Assembly: GCF_000419765.1 (NCBI RefSeq)
Contig: NZ_ATTQ01000001.1
Coordinates: 248,115 to 312,114, forward strand
Direction of reading: 5' to 3'
DNA from: Rhizobium mongolense USDA 1844
Lineage (GTDB): Bacteria; Pseudomonadota; Alphaproteobacteria; Rhizobiales; Rhizobiaceae
DNA: 64,000 bases
The position numbers were made by a program, and so were the translations under genes. This document shows positions 35,029 through 44,540 of the stretch, piece after piece. The number at the start of each line of letters is the position of its first letter. Within the stretch, counting starts at the first letter, position 1. Under the pieces are notes generated by a model that was given only the letters and a program-made list of their open reading frames with translations, did no database searches and was not told the DNA's origin.

Positions 35029-36234
35029 ATGAGACTTGTGATTGTAGGCGCCGGGTTCGCTGGCATGTACGCCGCACTTTCCGCAGCCCGCCTGCGCGAT
35101 ATCGAAGGCGTTTCGCCCGAAGAGCTCGAAATCGCGCTGGTGTCCCCGGAACCGACGCTCGTCATCCGCCCCCGGCTTTACGAGCCGAAGCCCGAGACCC
35201 TGACGGCACCTCTGCAGGATGTATTTGACGCCGTCGATGTCGCGTACGTGCAGGGCAGCGTCGAAGCAATCGACCCGAAGGCCTGCACCGTAGACGTCGT
35301 CAATGCCAAGGGCGAACGAAAGACCCTTCAGTATCATCGCCTTGTGCTCGCCACCGGCAGCCGGCTGTTCCGCCCGAATATTCCCGGCCTTGCCGAATAC
35401 GCCTTCAGCATCGATAACATCGATGACGCCATTGCCCTCGATCGCCACCTCCACGCGCTTTCGAAGATGCCGGCTTCGGCCGCGCGCGACACCATCGTTG
35501 TTGCCGGCGCCGGTTTCACAGGGATCGAGGCGGCGACCGAAATGCCTTCGCGGCTGCGGGCCCTGTTCGACAAAACCGTCAATCCGCGTGTCATTATCGT
35601 CGATCGCAGCAGCGCGGTCGCCCCCGACATGGGCGAAGGTCCTCGCCCGATCATCGAGGAAGCACTGCGCAAGCTCGGCGTGGAAACGCGGCTCAACGCC
35701 GGGGTTTCATCACTCGATAAGTCCGGCGTTACGCTGAGTACCGGCGAGCATATCGAAACCATGACCGTGATCTGGGCGGCAGGCATGCGGGCCAATCCCC
35801 TGACCACCAAAATTCCCGGCGAGCGTGACAAGTTCGACCGGCTGCTGGTCGACGGCTGCCTGCGCGTGCCGTCCGTGCCTGGCGTCTTCGCCACCGGGGA
35901 TGCGGCGCGCGCCGCGTGCGACGACTGCGGCAACTACGCACTGATGTCGTGCCAGCATGCCACACGCATGGGCGCCTTCGCGGGCAACAATGCCGCCGCC
36001 GAACTCTTGGGTGTGCCGGCACGGCAATATCATCAGGAAGCCTACGTCACCTGCCTTGACCTCGGCGATGCCGGAGCCCTCTTCACCCGAGGCTGGGAGC
36101 GCAAGGTGGAGATGGTCGGCGAGAAAGCAAAGGCGACCAAGCAGGAGATCAACACTGTCTGGATCTATCCGCCGAAGCCCGAGCGCGCCGCTGCGCTGGC
36201 CTCAGTTGATCCGGAGCATGTGACCAACCTCTGA
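35029..36234 (+). CDS. FAD/NAD(P)-dependent oxidoreductase (NDH-2-like)
   Basis: This 401-residue protein starts at 35029 behind GGAG. It has a first dinucleotide fold 'MRLVIVGAGFAGMYAALSAA' (FAD), a second 'TIVVAGAGFTGIEAATEM' (NAD(P)H) and the FAD-contacting 'GVFATGDAARAACDDCGNYA'. This is the pyridine-nucleotide-disulphide reductase superfamily, closest in pattern to type II NADH dehydrogenase-like proteins, which pass electrons to quinones. It lies 114 bp after the hydrolase gene, probably in the same unit, and ends in a hairpin. It appears intact. Confidence 0.88.
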   Translation: MRLVIVGAGFAGMYAALSAARLRDIEGVSPEELEIALVSPEPTLVIRPRLYEPKPETLTAPLQDVFDAVDVAYVQGSVEAIDPKACTVDVVNAKGERKTLQYHRLVLATGSRLFRPNIPGLAEYAFSIDNIDDAIALDRHLHALSKMPASAARDTIVVAGAGFTGIEAATEMPSRLRALFDKTVNPRVIIVDRSSAVAPDMGEGPRPIIEEALRKLGVETRLNAGVSSLDKSGVTLSTGEHIETMTVIWAAGMRANPLTTKIPGERDKFDRLLVDGCLRVPSVPGVFATGDAARAACDDCGNYALMSCQHATRMGAFAGNNAAAELLGVPARQYHQEAYVTCLDLGDAGALFTRGWERKVEMVGEKAKATKQEINTVWIYPPKPERAAALASVDPEHVTNL

Positions 36235-36251
36235 TCGCATCCCAAGATGGG

Positions 36252-36276
36252 GCTGCGCTCTCAACAAGAGCGCAGC
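36252..36276 (+). terminator. Hairpin after the oxidoreductase gene
   Basis: GCTGCGCTCT (36252-36261) and AGAGCGCAGC (36267-36276) form a perfect 10-bp stem with a 5-nt loop, 17 bp after the stop. The following TTGCCATATT is only weakly T-rich. Confidence 0.55.
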
Positions 36277-36924
36277 TTGCCATATTCGGGCTTGTTCCTG
36301 ACACAACTCTCGATCATTTCTTCCCGAGCGCTTTCGGCTCGTCAGCGATCTTTGAAGGTGTGCCGCAAAGAGCAGACCGCCTGGTTCTCACCTGGGAACC
36401 GTGATCGTCTCCGTATTTGCTCAAAACAAGCTTTTCATTGTCCCGGTATCGGGAAGTCCACCGCGTTTTCTGTAAGCCGGTTGAGGCCGAAGCCCACATG
36501 ACTCCATCATCCGATGGTCGGAGAGATATGGTTCAGCAAGCGGCAGGACGACTCTATGCTATCAGCGCGAAGGTGACTGGTGAGCTCGGAACCGAGCAAT
36601 TCGCTGCCGCTGCCGGGCAGACCGATGCGTGCGCTCGCGCATTCCTTGGGCCGGATGGCTCTCGCACCCTGGTGTCGCCGCTTGACGACCATGAATGGAT
36701 TCGCCCGTTCGGGCTCAGATGTCTGACTGCAGAATTTAATGGCGCCATCTTTTCAGTCGAATGGAAGGAGGCACGTGGTCCAAACACGTCACCGTAGCGC
36801 CACAACTACGCACGCAATCCGACCTGCGATACAGCGAACTTAAGCTTCAGCGGCGGCGCTGAGCCAGCGCTGCGTTGCGCAAGCGGGCGAAGATTGCGGA
36901 CCTCAAGCTCGGGCCGAAGTAGCC
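36277..36924. other. Intergenic, one doubtful small frame
   Basis: A plus-strand frame 36498-36797 (MTPSSDGRRDMVQQAAGRLY ... SPLDDHEWIRPFGL) of 99 codons has some protein character but no recognised family and no good ribosome-binding site. Nothing else was seen. Confidence 0.25.
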
Positions 36925-37127
36925 AGCAGCACCCTTGTGTTCCTGCTCCCTACAGTCCTGACATCAACTCTACCGAAAATGCCGTCGTCAAGCTGAAAGC
37001 CTGCTGCCACCGAGACCCAAGCGCTCCATCAGCCCCCTCTGGCGCGCCCGTCGGGGCGATCGCGACCTCGTCTCACCGACCTAAATTCGCAGATGACTTC
37101 AGAGCGGCAGGACATGATTCCGATTAG
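36925..37127 (+). mobile_element. IS630-family transposase C-terminal remnant
   Basis: The frame reads 'TLVFLLPYSPDINSTENAVV' and 'KLKACC', matching the IS630 DDE domain end ('L.FLPPYSPD.NPIE...A.LK') with the catalytic Glu retained as 'TEN'. It continues through poorly matching residues to 'KFADDFRAAGHDSD' and a stop, like the family's last 'CANYF.AAGY'. Everything upstream is lost. No terminal inverted repeats were identified. Confidence 0.65.
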
Positions 37128-37138
37128 AGAAAAACGCT

Positions 37139-38179
37139 CTAGACTGAGCGGGATGAGAGCGCCTCATTGTTCACATCGGGATATTCGTTGGCGGCCGATG
37201 TCGGCACGAAAACGAGGCTTTCGGCCGGCATGGCCAGCGAAAGACCGCTTGCTCTGCATCGGTCATGGAGGAGGTCGACGATCTCGTTCTTGGCGGACGT
37301 TCGAGTGGCGACGCTGTCGACGCGAAACTGCAACTCGACTTCGATTGCGATCGCGTCGATGGCTTTGATGGCAACGACCGGCGGCGGATTCTTCACGATT
37401 CGGACACTGGCTTGCAGCACGGACCGCATGACCTCCTCGACAAGACGCGGCCTTTGCGTAGCCGCGATGCGCACACGCAACGCGATCTGGTGGGTCTCGT
37501 CAGGGCGACTGAGATTTGTCACACCCTGTTTTGCCAGTATGCTGTTCGGTAGCACGACGACATTGTACGTCGCGGTCAGCAGGTTGGTGGAGCGCCAGTT
37601 GGTTTCGACGACGCGGCCCTCAGTGCCGTCGCTCAACTCGACCCAGTCGCCTATTGCATAGGCCCTGCCGAGCGTCAGGGCGATGCCGGAAAAGACATCG
37701 CCGAGCGTGTTCTGCAAGGCGAGGCCGAAGATGATGGCGATGACGCCCGATGTCGCAACCAAGGTGCCGATCGGCATGCCGAAGACGAAACCGATGACTG
37801 AAAGCGCCACGCCGAGATAGATGACGGCAATGGCAATATCCTGGATGAGGTGTGCGTTCCGCGACTTGTGGTTAAGCCTGACATAGATGTGGACGAAGCC
37901 AATGATCGTCCACGCGAGATGGGTCCACCACAGGATCCTAGCCGATTTGGAGAGTAGCGCGGCAAAACCCTGCGTAAAGATACCATCGGGCCGGTGCGGC
38001 GCGATTCTTGCCGTAAAGAGTACGAAACTCATGCCGGTAAAGAAAAGGATCTGGACGATCAGGCGACCTGTCGGACGGTTTCCGCCCTGAATGTGCCACA
38101 CGACGATCCCGGCAATTCCCAGAATGTTGATCAGGACGAGCGGCAGGAAGTTGTCATCACCAAACATAACTGGGTTCAC
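37139..38179 (-). CDS. MscS-family mechanosensitive ion channel
   Basis: This 346-residue protein has four or five membrane helices followed by the MscS pore and beta domain: 'GVIAIIFGLALQNTLGDVFS' (pore-lining TM3), 'RAYAIGDWVELSDGTEGRVV', 'ETNWRSTNLLTATYNVVVLP' and 'NSILAKQGVTNLSRPDETHQ'. Such channels release solutes on hypo-osmotic shock. The C-terminal alpha/beta domain is present. It lies 59 bp downstream of the cupin gene on the same strand, probably the end of the MBL/SDR/cupin series. Confidence 0.92.
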   Translation of the reverse strand: MNPVMFGDDNFLPLVLINILGIAGIVVWHIQGGNRPTGRLIVQILFFTGMSFVLFTARIAPHRPDGIFTQGFAALLSKSARILWWTHLAWTIIGFVHIYVRLNHKSRNAHLIQDIAIAVIYLGVALSVIGFVFGMPIGTLVATSGVIAIIFGLALQNTLGDVFSGIALTLGRAYAIGDWVELSDGTEGRVVETNWRSTNLLTATYNVVVLPNSILAKQGVTNLSRPDETHQIALRVRIAATQRPRLVEEVMRSVLQASVRIVKNPPPVVAIKAIDAIAIEVELQFRVDSVATRTSAKNEIVDLLHDRCRASGLSLAMPAESLVFVPTSAANEYPDVNNEALSSRSV

Positions 38180-38238
38180 CGATCATGGTTTGCGTCAAAG
38201 AACTGCCGGGCACGGCATCGTGTGCCCGGCCAGATCGC

Positions 38239-38664
38239 CTATTTCTTGATCGGGAAGGTCAGTTCCTTCTCAGCGGTATCGACCACAAAGACAGCGAGCA
38301 GCTTTGCCGGCTTAGTCTTGCTGGCGTTTTCGCTGACACCGTGGCGATCGCCCGGCAATTCCGAAAAGCTGTCACCGGCTTCATAGACCGTGACGGGCCC
38401 GTCATTGACCTGGCTGCGGATCGCCCCTTCGAGGACGGTCGCGTAAATGAAGGCGGACACTGGGTGTGTGTGGCCCTCCGAGAAGCCGCCCGGAGCATAT
38501 TCGACGAGAACGCCCTTCATGCTCTTGCCTGGAACGTTCGGCAGTTCATGGTCATAGACCAGCGTAACCTTCGCGCCCTCGCCGCCACCAGGCGTATCAT
38601 GTGCAAGAGCCGAACCTGATAGGAGAGCCGTCAACGCAACGGCAAAATGCAATGACTTGATCAT
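38239..38664 (-). CDS. Secreted cupin-domain protein (copy A)
   Basis: This 141-residue protein has a signal peptide (MIKSLHFAVALTALLSGSAL, cut after 'ALA') and one cupin fold: 'EYAPGGFSEGHTHPVSAFIY' supplies metal-binding His residues and 'GDSFSELPGDRHGVSENAS' the second cupin motif. It would be a small periplasmic metal-binding protein. A diverged paralogue lies at 44541, in both cases just downstream of an SDR gene, so the SDR-cupin pair has been duplicated as a unit. Confidence 0.87.
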   Translation of the reverse strand: MIKSLHFAVALTALLSGSALAHDTPGGGEGAKVTLVYDHELPNVPGKSMKGVLVEYAPGGFSEGHTHPVSAFIYATVLEGAIRSQVNDGPVTVYEAGDSFSELPGDRHGVSENASKTKPAKLLAVFVVDTAEKELTFPIKK

Positions 38665-38726
38665 GTCTATCGTCCTTTCCTGACTGAGGCACTGGGCCGC
38701 CTATAAGACGGCCCGTATGCAAGTCG

Positions 38727-39479
38727 TTATTTTCTGGGCGTTGTCGCAAACCAATCATCGAAACGGATGTGGCCGATGCGAGGATGATTGTCGGAAACGA
38801 GTGAACCGTCTTCCAGTTTGGTTCCGAAATAGCGGGCATCCGGATCCGCGACGACAGTGCGGGAATCTCCGATCGCCTTGAGGTAGCGCGCGGCGAAATC
38901 GCAGAGACGCGCGCGCTCGGGGCCGCAGATTTCGATAATGCCGTTAGCCGGCGCGGCAAGGGCCGCGTCCGTGACGAAATCGGCGACGTCGTCGGACGCG
39001 ATCGGCTGTAGGAAACCCGTCGACAGGCGGGCCGTGTCGCCGACCGTGCCCTCTTGGGCGATACCGCCGAGAAATTCCATGAACTGTGTGGAACGCACGA
39101 TCGTATAGGGAATGCCGGCTTCACGGATGATCTTTTCCTGGGCGACCTTGGCTCGAAGATAGCCGCTATCCGGCAACCGATCCGTGCCGACGATCGAAAG
39201 CGCGACGTGGTGTTTCACGCCGGCCTCGATTTCCGCTGCCACCAGGTTCTTGCCCGCCGTCTGAAAGAATTCGAGCACGGCCTTATCCTCGAAGGATGGC
39301 GAGTTCGCGAGGTCGATCACCACCTCGGTATTCTTCAGTGCTTCCGCCAGGCCCTCTCCGGTGAGGGTATTGACGCCGGTTTTCGGGGCAGCGGCAATGA
39401 CCTCATGCCCTTTCTTGCGCAGGCGCTCTGCGGTCTTGGAACCGATCAGGCCGGTTCCGCCGATAATCACGATTTTCAT
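38727..39479 (-). CDS. SDR/NmrA-type NAD(P)-binding protein (copy A)
   Basis: This 250-residue protein starts MKIVIIGGTGLIGSKTAERL with the NmrA-like GGTGxIG nucleotide loop; 'LSIVGTDRLPDSGYLRAKVA' and 'IPYTIVRSTQFMEFLGGIAQ' fit atypical SDRs. I chose 39479 because GGAG lies six bases upstream and the fold begins at once; upstream in-frame ATGs exist. A paralogue at 45029 shares most of its blocks (for example 'VLEFF.TAG.NL.AAE..AGVKHH.ALSIVGT'). It lies upstream of the secreted cupin and is probably co-transcribed. Confidence 0.88.
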   Translation of the reverse strand: MKIVIIGGTGLIGSKTAERLRKKGHEVIAAAPKTGVNTLTGEGLAEALKNTEVVIDLANSPSFEDKAVLEFFQTAGKNLVAAEIEAGVKHHVALSIVGTDRLPDSGYLRAKVAQEKIIREAGIPYTIVRSTQFMEFLGGIAQEGTVGDTARLSTGFLQPIASDDVADFVTDAALAAPANGIIEICGPERARLCDFAARYLKAIGDSRTVVADPDARYFGTKLEDGSLVSDNHPRIGHIRFDDWFATTPRK

Positions 39480-39627
39480 AGGATGCTCCATTTGCTGCGC
39501 GCCCATGCGGTGCGCGTGGTTCAATAGGTGGATAGGTGAAGGCCTTGTCGAAGCTCGGGCTTCAAGGCCGAGCTGGACATGGCCTTCAAAGGATGACGCT
39601 CTGGTTCGGCCTTAATTCATCATGCGG

Positions 39628-40545
39628 TCAGTAGTCCCAGAAGACCGGGACCCAACGAAAGGCGTCGCCGTCGACCGCGACATGGCCAACAGAAGGAAAC
39701 GGCATATGAGTTGCCACCAGCAGTTCGCCGGTCGCTGCAAGCTCCCGCAAAAGCCGGACCCGAACGCGGGCAGCCTCCTCGGGGTCATGTTCGAAACCGT
39801 TGTGCCAGTCGGGGTGGTCGAACCCGACCGCGAACACGGCGTCGCCGGCAAACATTAGACGGTCGTTGCCTGAGGCCACACGGACCACGCTGTGCCCGGG
39901 GGTGTGGCCGCCGGTTCGAGAGACGACCACGCCCGGCGCCACTTCATGCTCATCCTCGAACAGCCGCAGCTGGCTCTGGTAATCTTTGCTGAACCGTTTG
40001 GCGGCCGCCCGCAGCGCGTCAGGGAAGCCCGCAGGCATCGAGACGTGGGAAAAATCGGGCGACTCCCAAAATTTGACCTCGGCAGCGGCCACATGGATCC
40101 GCAGGTCCGGATTCAACCGTTCCTTCACCCCGTCGACGAGCAGCCCGCCAACGTGGTCCATGTGCATGTGGGTCAGCACCACGTCGGTCACGGATCCAAG
40201 ATCGATGCCGGCGGCCCCCAGTCGCTTCATCAACTGCCCGGCCCGCGGCAAGTTCAAGTCCGGGTCCAATCCTAGCCCAGCGTCGATAAGGATGGTCTGC
40301 CCGCCGCTACGCACCACGACCACGTTCAGCGCCCAGTCGAAGGCATCCGGCGGCAGGAACATGTCGCCCAGCCAGGCGGCCCGGGCGGCCGGGTCAGCGT
40401 TGTGGCCCAACATAGCGGTTGGGAGCGGTAGCACCCCATCGCTGACCACCAGCACGTCAATCTCGCCGATCCGCACCGCGTAGCGCGACGGAACCAGCTC
40501 TTCGGGTCCCGTTCTACCGGGGTGTGAGGTGTTGTCCGCTTTCAT
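39628..40545 (-). CDS. MBL-fold metallo-hydrolase (copy A)
   Basis: This 305-residue protein starts MKADNTSHPGRTGPEELVPS behind AGGAGG. The metal site is clear: 'VLTHMHMDHVGGLLVDGV' (HxHxDH), 'TGGHTPGHSVV', 'FAGDAVFAVGFDHPDW' and a late 'THMPFPSVGHVAVDGDAF'. This is the lactonase/hydrolase branch of the MBL superfamily; an acyl-homoserine-lactonase-type activity is possible but not shown. The paralogue at 46537 is alike over nearly the full length apart from the first 14 residues, which here resemble the start of the nitroreductase at 43198. It heads the SDR/cupin series. Confidence 0.9.
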   Translation of the reverse strand: MKADNTSHPGRTGPEELVPSRYAVRIGEIDVLVVSDGVLPLPTAMLGHNADPAARAAWLGDMFLPPDAFDWALNVVVVRSGGQTILIDAGLGLDPDLNLPRAGQLMKRLGAAGIDLGSVTDVVLTHMHMDHVGGLLVDGVKERLNPDLRIHVAAAEVKFWESPDFSHVSMPAGFPDALRAAAKRFSKDYQSQLRLFEDEHEVAPGVVVSRTGGHTPGHSVVRVASGNDRLMFAGDAVFAVGFDHPDWHNGFEHDPEEAARVRVRLLRELAATGELLVATHMPFPSVGHVAVDGDAFRWVPVFWDY

Positions 40546-41127
40546 GCTTGCCTCCTGAGGGTTGTCGATCATCTGGTTCATCTTTGAAAACTCCTGCGTT
40601 CTATCTTGGTGCTAGATCCTTGGTGGCTCACGCTTCCTGGACGGGAGCGCGGTCAATGCGGGTGAAGTCTTTAGCGATCGGCGACACACTCACTGCTGGC
40701 GTGTCCTCTAATGATCTATCGAAACCGATCTGCGGCTGCGCCAGAACGATTGCTGCCGCTGCAGAGCAATTGCTGCGCATGCGGCAATCGCCCGGGGTTT
40801 CGCCGGTTTGTTGGATGCAGCCGCGAGAGAAACGTCCGGCAATGATCCTCAAGGACATCCTGGTCTTCGGGATCGTCGTTCACGTGGTTCTCGACTGCTT
40901 CGACGGCGTCAGTCGTCTGGCAAGCTGGTGCGGCGCAACATCTCGGGGCCATTGATTGAGGCTCGACGTCCTTTCCCAAGTGGGCGGAACGGTGCCAAAT
41001 GGATTTCTACAAGTTGCGGCGTCGCACCAGACTAGGGTGCGACGCGGGACCCCCAGCGCCAATATCGAGATTAAATCGCTCGAAACGCTAGCGATCTCAG
41101 GTTTTATTTGTTCTGCAGGAGCAGCCG
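40546..41127. other. Intergenic, no gene recognised
   Basis: Short frames in several phases only. A plus-strand frame around 40668-40955 (MRVKSLAIGDTLTAGVSSND ... 'ILKDILVFGIVVHVVLDCFD') has one hydrophobic stretch but no recognised family. AGGAG at 41117-41121 serves the following MASE1 remnant. Confidence 0.3.
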
Positions 41128-41768
41128 ATGATGCCCGTCTGGCCGTATCGTCCCCACCCTCGGCATCTTTGTCTTTTTATCGTGGCCTACGTTCTGGGCT
41201 GCGGTTTCGCTCAGGCTCTCGCAATCGTTCCCGGAACCGGTATTTCCATTTGGTCTCCGAGCGGGCTTTTCATTGCCACGCTCGTTCTGGTTCCGAGGCA
41301 GAGCTGGCCATGGTGGGTGCTAGCGGGATGTTTCGCCGAGCTGCTCAGCAATCTCCTGTGGTTCCACAGCCCTTTGCCTGCCGCCTTTTTGATATATGTC
41401 GGCAACGCCCTCGAGGCGGTGGTCGGTGCCTTGCTGGTCAATTGGGCCTTGAAGCGATCGATCCGATTGGAAACGTTGCAGGAGGTTCTCGCTTTCGTCG
41501 TGCTGTGCGCGGGAGTTGCACCGCTGGTGAGCGCGACCGTGGGAAGCGCGACACTCGCCTGGTTCGGAATATTTTCGCAAGGCTTCGCCGGCGCCTGGCC
41601 GCTGGTGGATCGGAGACGCCACCGGCGCCTTGATCGTTGCACCGCTGGCGTTGATCGTGATCCAGAACTGGCGACAAGACTGAGTTCTCGGCGGCCCGAT
41701 GGGCAGAAGCCTGCGTCCTTGGGCTGATCTTCCTCGGCGTCAACTCCGAATCTCGACAAAGCCAGTGA
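41128..41768 (+). pseudogene. Truncated MASE1 sensor domain, remnant of a second histidine kinase
   Basis: The first 155 codons (MMPVWPYRPHPRHLCLFIVA, 'CGFAQALAIVPGTGISIW', 'WPWWVLAGCFAELLSNLLWF') closely parallel the N-terminal MASE1 membrane domain of the intact kinase encoded at 49689-52916. After 'GFAGAWPL' two bases are missing and the sense moves to 'WWIGDATGALIVAPLALIVI', then shifts again to 'EFSAARWAEACVLGLIFLGV', after which homology ends at about 41745. It contains at least two frameshifts and lacks all PAS and kinase parts. Its direction is opposite to that of the intact gene. Confidence 0.75.
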
Positions 41769-41811
41769 ATCACGACCAAAGTCTTCACGCCAGGGCCTTT
41801 TTCAAAGCCCG

Positions 41812-42384
41812 CTAGGCATCTTTCGGCAGCACTGAGCGAACCCTTGCGATGAAGACATGGAAGTCCTGCATGAAAGTGCGAAGGAAATCAGCGGTGGTGT
41901 CATTCATGACCTCACCGTCATCGGTGATCAGCCCTGGTGTGAACTGGATGTAGGCTTCCGGGGCATTCATTTGGGGAGAGTTGCAGAAGCTAAGCACGCT
42001 GCGCAAATTCTGCTGGGCGACTGCTGTGCCTATGGCGCCCGGCGAGGTGCCGATCACCGCTGACGGCTTGCGTGTGAACGAGTTGGTGCCGTAGGGGCGG
42101 CTAGCCCAGTCGATTGCGTTTTTCAGCCCGCCAGGTATGGATCGATTATATTCGGGCGTGACGAACAGCACGGCGTCGACGGCCGCGATTGCCGCCTTGA
42201 ATGCCTTGCCAGCCGGCGGGTAGTCGGCGTCATAGTCGTAGCTGTAGAGCGGCAGGTCCTTGAAGGATATCTCCGACATTTCAAGTTCGGGCGGGGCAAA
42301 CCGCACCAACGCCTTGGCGAGCTTGCGATTGATCGAGGCCTTGGCGAGGCTGCCGATGAAATAGCCTACTTTATGTGTGGTCAT
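41812..42384 (-). CDS. NAD(P)H-dependent FMN reductase
   Basis: This 190-residue flavodoxin-fold protein starts at 42384 (MTTHKVGYFIGSLAKASINR) behind GGAGA. The FMN phosphate loop 'GSLAKASINRKLA' and the flavin-binding 'TPEYNRSIPGGLKNAIDWAS' are diagnostic of the NADPH-dependent FMN reductase/azoreductase-like family. These cytosolic enzymes reduce flavins, quinones or azo compounds. A nitroreductase lies 85 bp upstream on the same strand, so both may be one reductive detoxification unit. Confidence 0.9.
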   Translation of the reverse strand: MTTHKVGYFIGSLAKASINRKLAKALVRFAPPELEMSEISFKDLPLYSYDYDADYPPAGKAFKAAIAAVDAVLFVTPEYNRSIPGGLKNAIDWASRPYGTNSFTRKPSAVIGTSPGAIGTAVAQQNLRSVLSFCNSPQMNAPEAYIQFTPGLITDDGEVMNDTTADFLRTFMQDFHVFIARVRSVLPKDA

Positions 42385-42469
42385 GGCGTTCTCCAATATC
42401 ACGCATGATAAAGGAAGTATCATACTTCAGATTCATAGAAGGGTCTCTTGTCCTTTTGAGCCCAAGTAG

Positions 42470-43198
42470 CTAACCGCCGACGAACGTGACCGTCTCGTGG
42501 AGCGGGGCGCGGCCTGTACGGGCGGAACTTGCGGTGATATCCTCGTACCCGATCGACATGCCGCAGAAGAGGATGAGCCCGTCCGGGGGTGACAGGACCT
42601 CCGCGACCGTCTCGCGAACCTGCGACCATGCCATCTGCGGGCAACTGTGCAATCCTTCGGCCCGGAGCAGCAGCATGACGGTCTGAAGATACATGCCGAC
42701 GTCGGCCCATTGGGGCCGGCCCAGGTCGCGGTCGATGTAGCAAAACAGAGCGGCGGGCGCGCCAAAACAGTTCCAGTTGGCGATGGCTGCCCGCTGGCGG
42801 GCCTCCCAGTCCTCGCGCGCTATGCCAAGCGCGCTGTAGCGCTCCTTGCCAAAGGCAGATCGGCGCTCCCCGTACGGGGATTTCAGCACCGGCGGGTACA
42901 TCTCATACTGCCGCTCGTCCCAATGGTCGCCGTGGGCCACACGCTCGATGGCGGACGTCTTGAGCTCGACAAGCGGCGGACCAGTCAACACGTAAGTGTT
43001 CCACGGCTGGATGTTCGATCCGGACGGCGACCAAGCTGCAGCGGACAGCACGCGCTCAAGCACCGCCCTCGACACAGGCTCGTTTTTGAATCCGCGCACC
43101 GCCCGGCGGCTTGTGACTGCCTCATATACGTCCATGGTCGCCTCCATACCGGCCATTCGTTTCGGTCTATCGGGGTGTGAGGTATTGTCCATACTCAT
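42470..43198 (-). CDS. Nitroreductase-family protein
   Basis: This 242-residue protein begins MSMDNTSHPDRPKRMAG, with GAGGAG upstream of 43198, and then follows the nitroreductase pattern: 'VTSRRAVRGFKNEPVSRAVL', 'AAAWSPSGSNIQPWNTYVLT' (FMN contact), 'QWADVGMYLQTVMLLLRAEG' and 'FCGMSIGYEDITA'. It is an FMN-dependent NAD(P)H oxidoreductase acting on nitro compounds or quinones. The canonical domain begins at 'MDVYEAVTSRR', about 20 residues in; the leader 'DNTSHPDR' is shared with the unrelated MBL hydrolase at 40545. Confidence 0.9.
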   Translation of the reverse strand: MSMDNTSHPDRPKRMAGMEATMDVYEAVTSRRAVRGFKNEPVSRAVLERVLSAAAWSPSGSNIQPWNTYVLTGPPLVELKTSAIERVAHGDHWDERQYEMYPPVLKSPYGERRSAFGKERYSALGIAREDWEARQRAAIANWNCFGAPAALFCYIDRDLGRPQWADVGMYLQTVMLLLRAEGLHSCPQMAWSQVRETVAEVLSPPDGLILFCGMSIGYEDITASSARTGRAPLHETVTFVGG

Positions 43199-43700
43199 GG
43201 TCGTCTCCTCATGTCTGTTCCGGTTCTGATGTGGTTCGTTATCTCCATTCGCAATGGAGACGTAAATCATACCGGGGTCTAGGAGGTGTAGATCAAACGT
43301 ATATCAGGGATCGGTGCATCCGAAGGGCATGTGGCCGAAGCATCGCTGAAACCCCGCGCCACCCCGACCTTGGGTACCGCCCCTGAACGGCGCGGTTGTC
43401 ATCATCCTCATCTGCAAGCAACAGACCCGGGATTATCCGTGATGACAAGGTGGAGAGCGCCCTCATCCATGTCGAGGCGAACCACAGCGATCCGCAGCTT
43501 CAATTTAGATCGAGGTGCGGCGAGCCTTGGCGAATCCCCGATCAGTCGCGATGAACCGCTCCAGCATAGGCACGATCAGGCCAACGGGGTCGCGACTGGC
43601 TGCCCGGTCTCGCGGGCCAGTTCATCGGCTCCGACCGGCTCGTTGCGACGCTAGTCGGCCGGGGGCGATACGGTCGCCGGACCTCGCAGCACCGCCGGAA
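43199..43700. other. Intergenic, no gene recognised
   Basis: Apart from the promoter side of the nitroreductase gene, no gene, RNA or repeat was recognised. Short frames overlap in several phases. Confidence 0.3.
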
Positions 43701-44520
43701 TCACCTGATAGAACTTGCATCGCTGATTTGGCGCCCGCCATAGACCAGCCGATAGACGCCGGGCTGGAAAGGAAACATCGCGTAGGCAACCCCTTTAATG
43801 GTCTCGGTATCATGGTCCACGGGCAAGCCGTCGCGGCTGATCGCGAATAGCTCTTTGCCTCTGGTTCGCGCCGGGACCATTCCGCGCAACATCGTTCCGG
43901 TTCGCCGGTCGACCAACGCCTCGAAGGTAAGGACGGTACCGTCCAGGCGATCTGCCCGAAGTGCGAGTTGTTGTGGCCCTCGGTCCAATCGAGCAATTGT
44001 TGCACCGAGACCAGCGGCACGCCGCGGGCTTTCGCAGCCCTCGTCAATTGTCTGTCGAAATCGTCGGTGAAGTCGTAATGCGTCCCGAACGCGCCATAAT
44101 AACTTGAGGCCCCAGCGCCCGGTCAAGCTGTGTCTCGATGGCTGACGGGAAGCGCATGCCGCTCTCGTTCACCAGATGCGACGCCGCCTGGTAGACGTCG
44201 ATCATGCTGCCATCGAGATCGGCAAATCGCATCGGCAGACCGGAGCCGGTCATGAAGCCGGGACGGTTCTGTATCCACGATCCGGGCCAATAGTAGTAGA
44301 TGAGGTCGATGCGGATCCCGTAGTGCGCCTCCATCTTCGGCGTCGATACCCAGTCGCTCCACGCGATGCAATGCTGCGGCATAGGCAAGAGCCTTTCTGG
44401 GCGACAGCCGCCATTCGGGTAAACCCACGCGGTGGCGCGGTAGCATTCCCACGCGGCGAGCAAGCACCCCTTCGGCTCGGCGGGCTTGAGCCGGTCGGAT
44501 GAGTCCTCGGTTCCGCTGGG
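43701..44520 (-). pseudogene. Large secreted hypothetical protein, C-terminal remnant with frameshifts
   Basis: The minus strand reads 'LLAAWECYRATAWVYPNGG', then 'HCIAWSDWVSTPKMEAHYGI', 'RIDLIYYYWPGSWIQNRPGF' and 'MTGSGLPMRFADLDGSMIDV' in one frame. After a shift it reads 'GAFGTHYDFTDDFDRQLTRA' and 'GVPLVSVQQLLDWTEGHNNS', and after another 'DGTVLTFEALVDRRTGTMLR' to 'GVYRLVYGGRQISDASSIR' and a stop. This resembles the C-terminal half of large secreted bacterial proteins with a polysaccharide-deacetylase-like region, but the family is recalled, not verified. At least two frameshifts and a missing N-terminus mark it as dead. Confidence 0.5.
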
Positions 44521-44540
44521 CGTGCCGTCCGTACGGAATA

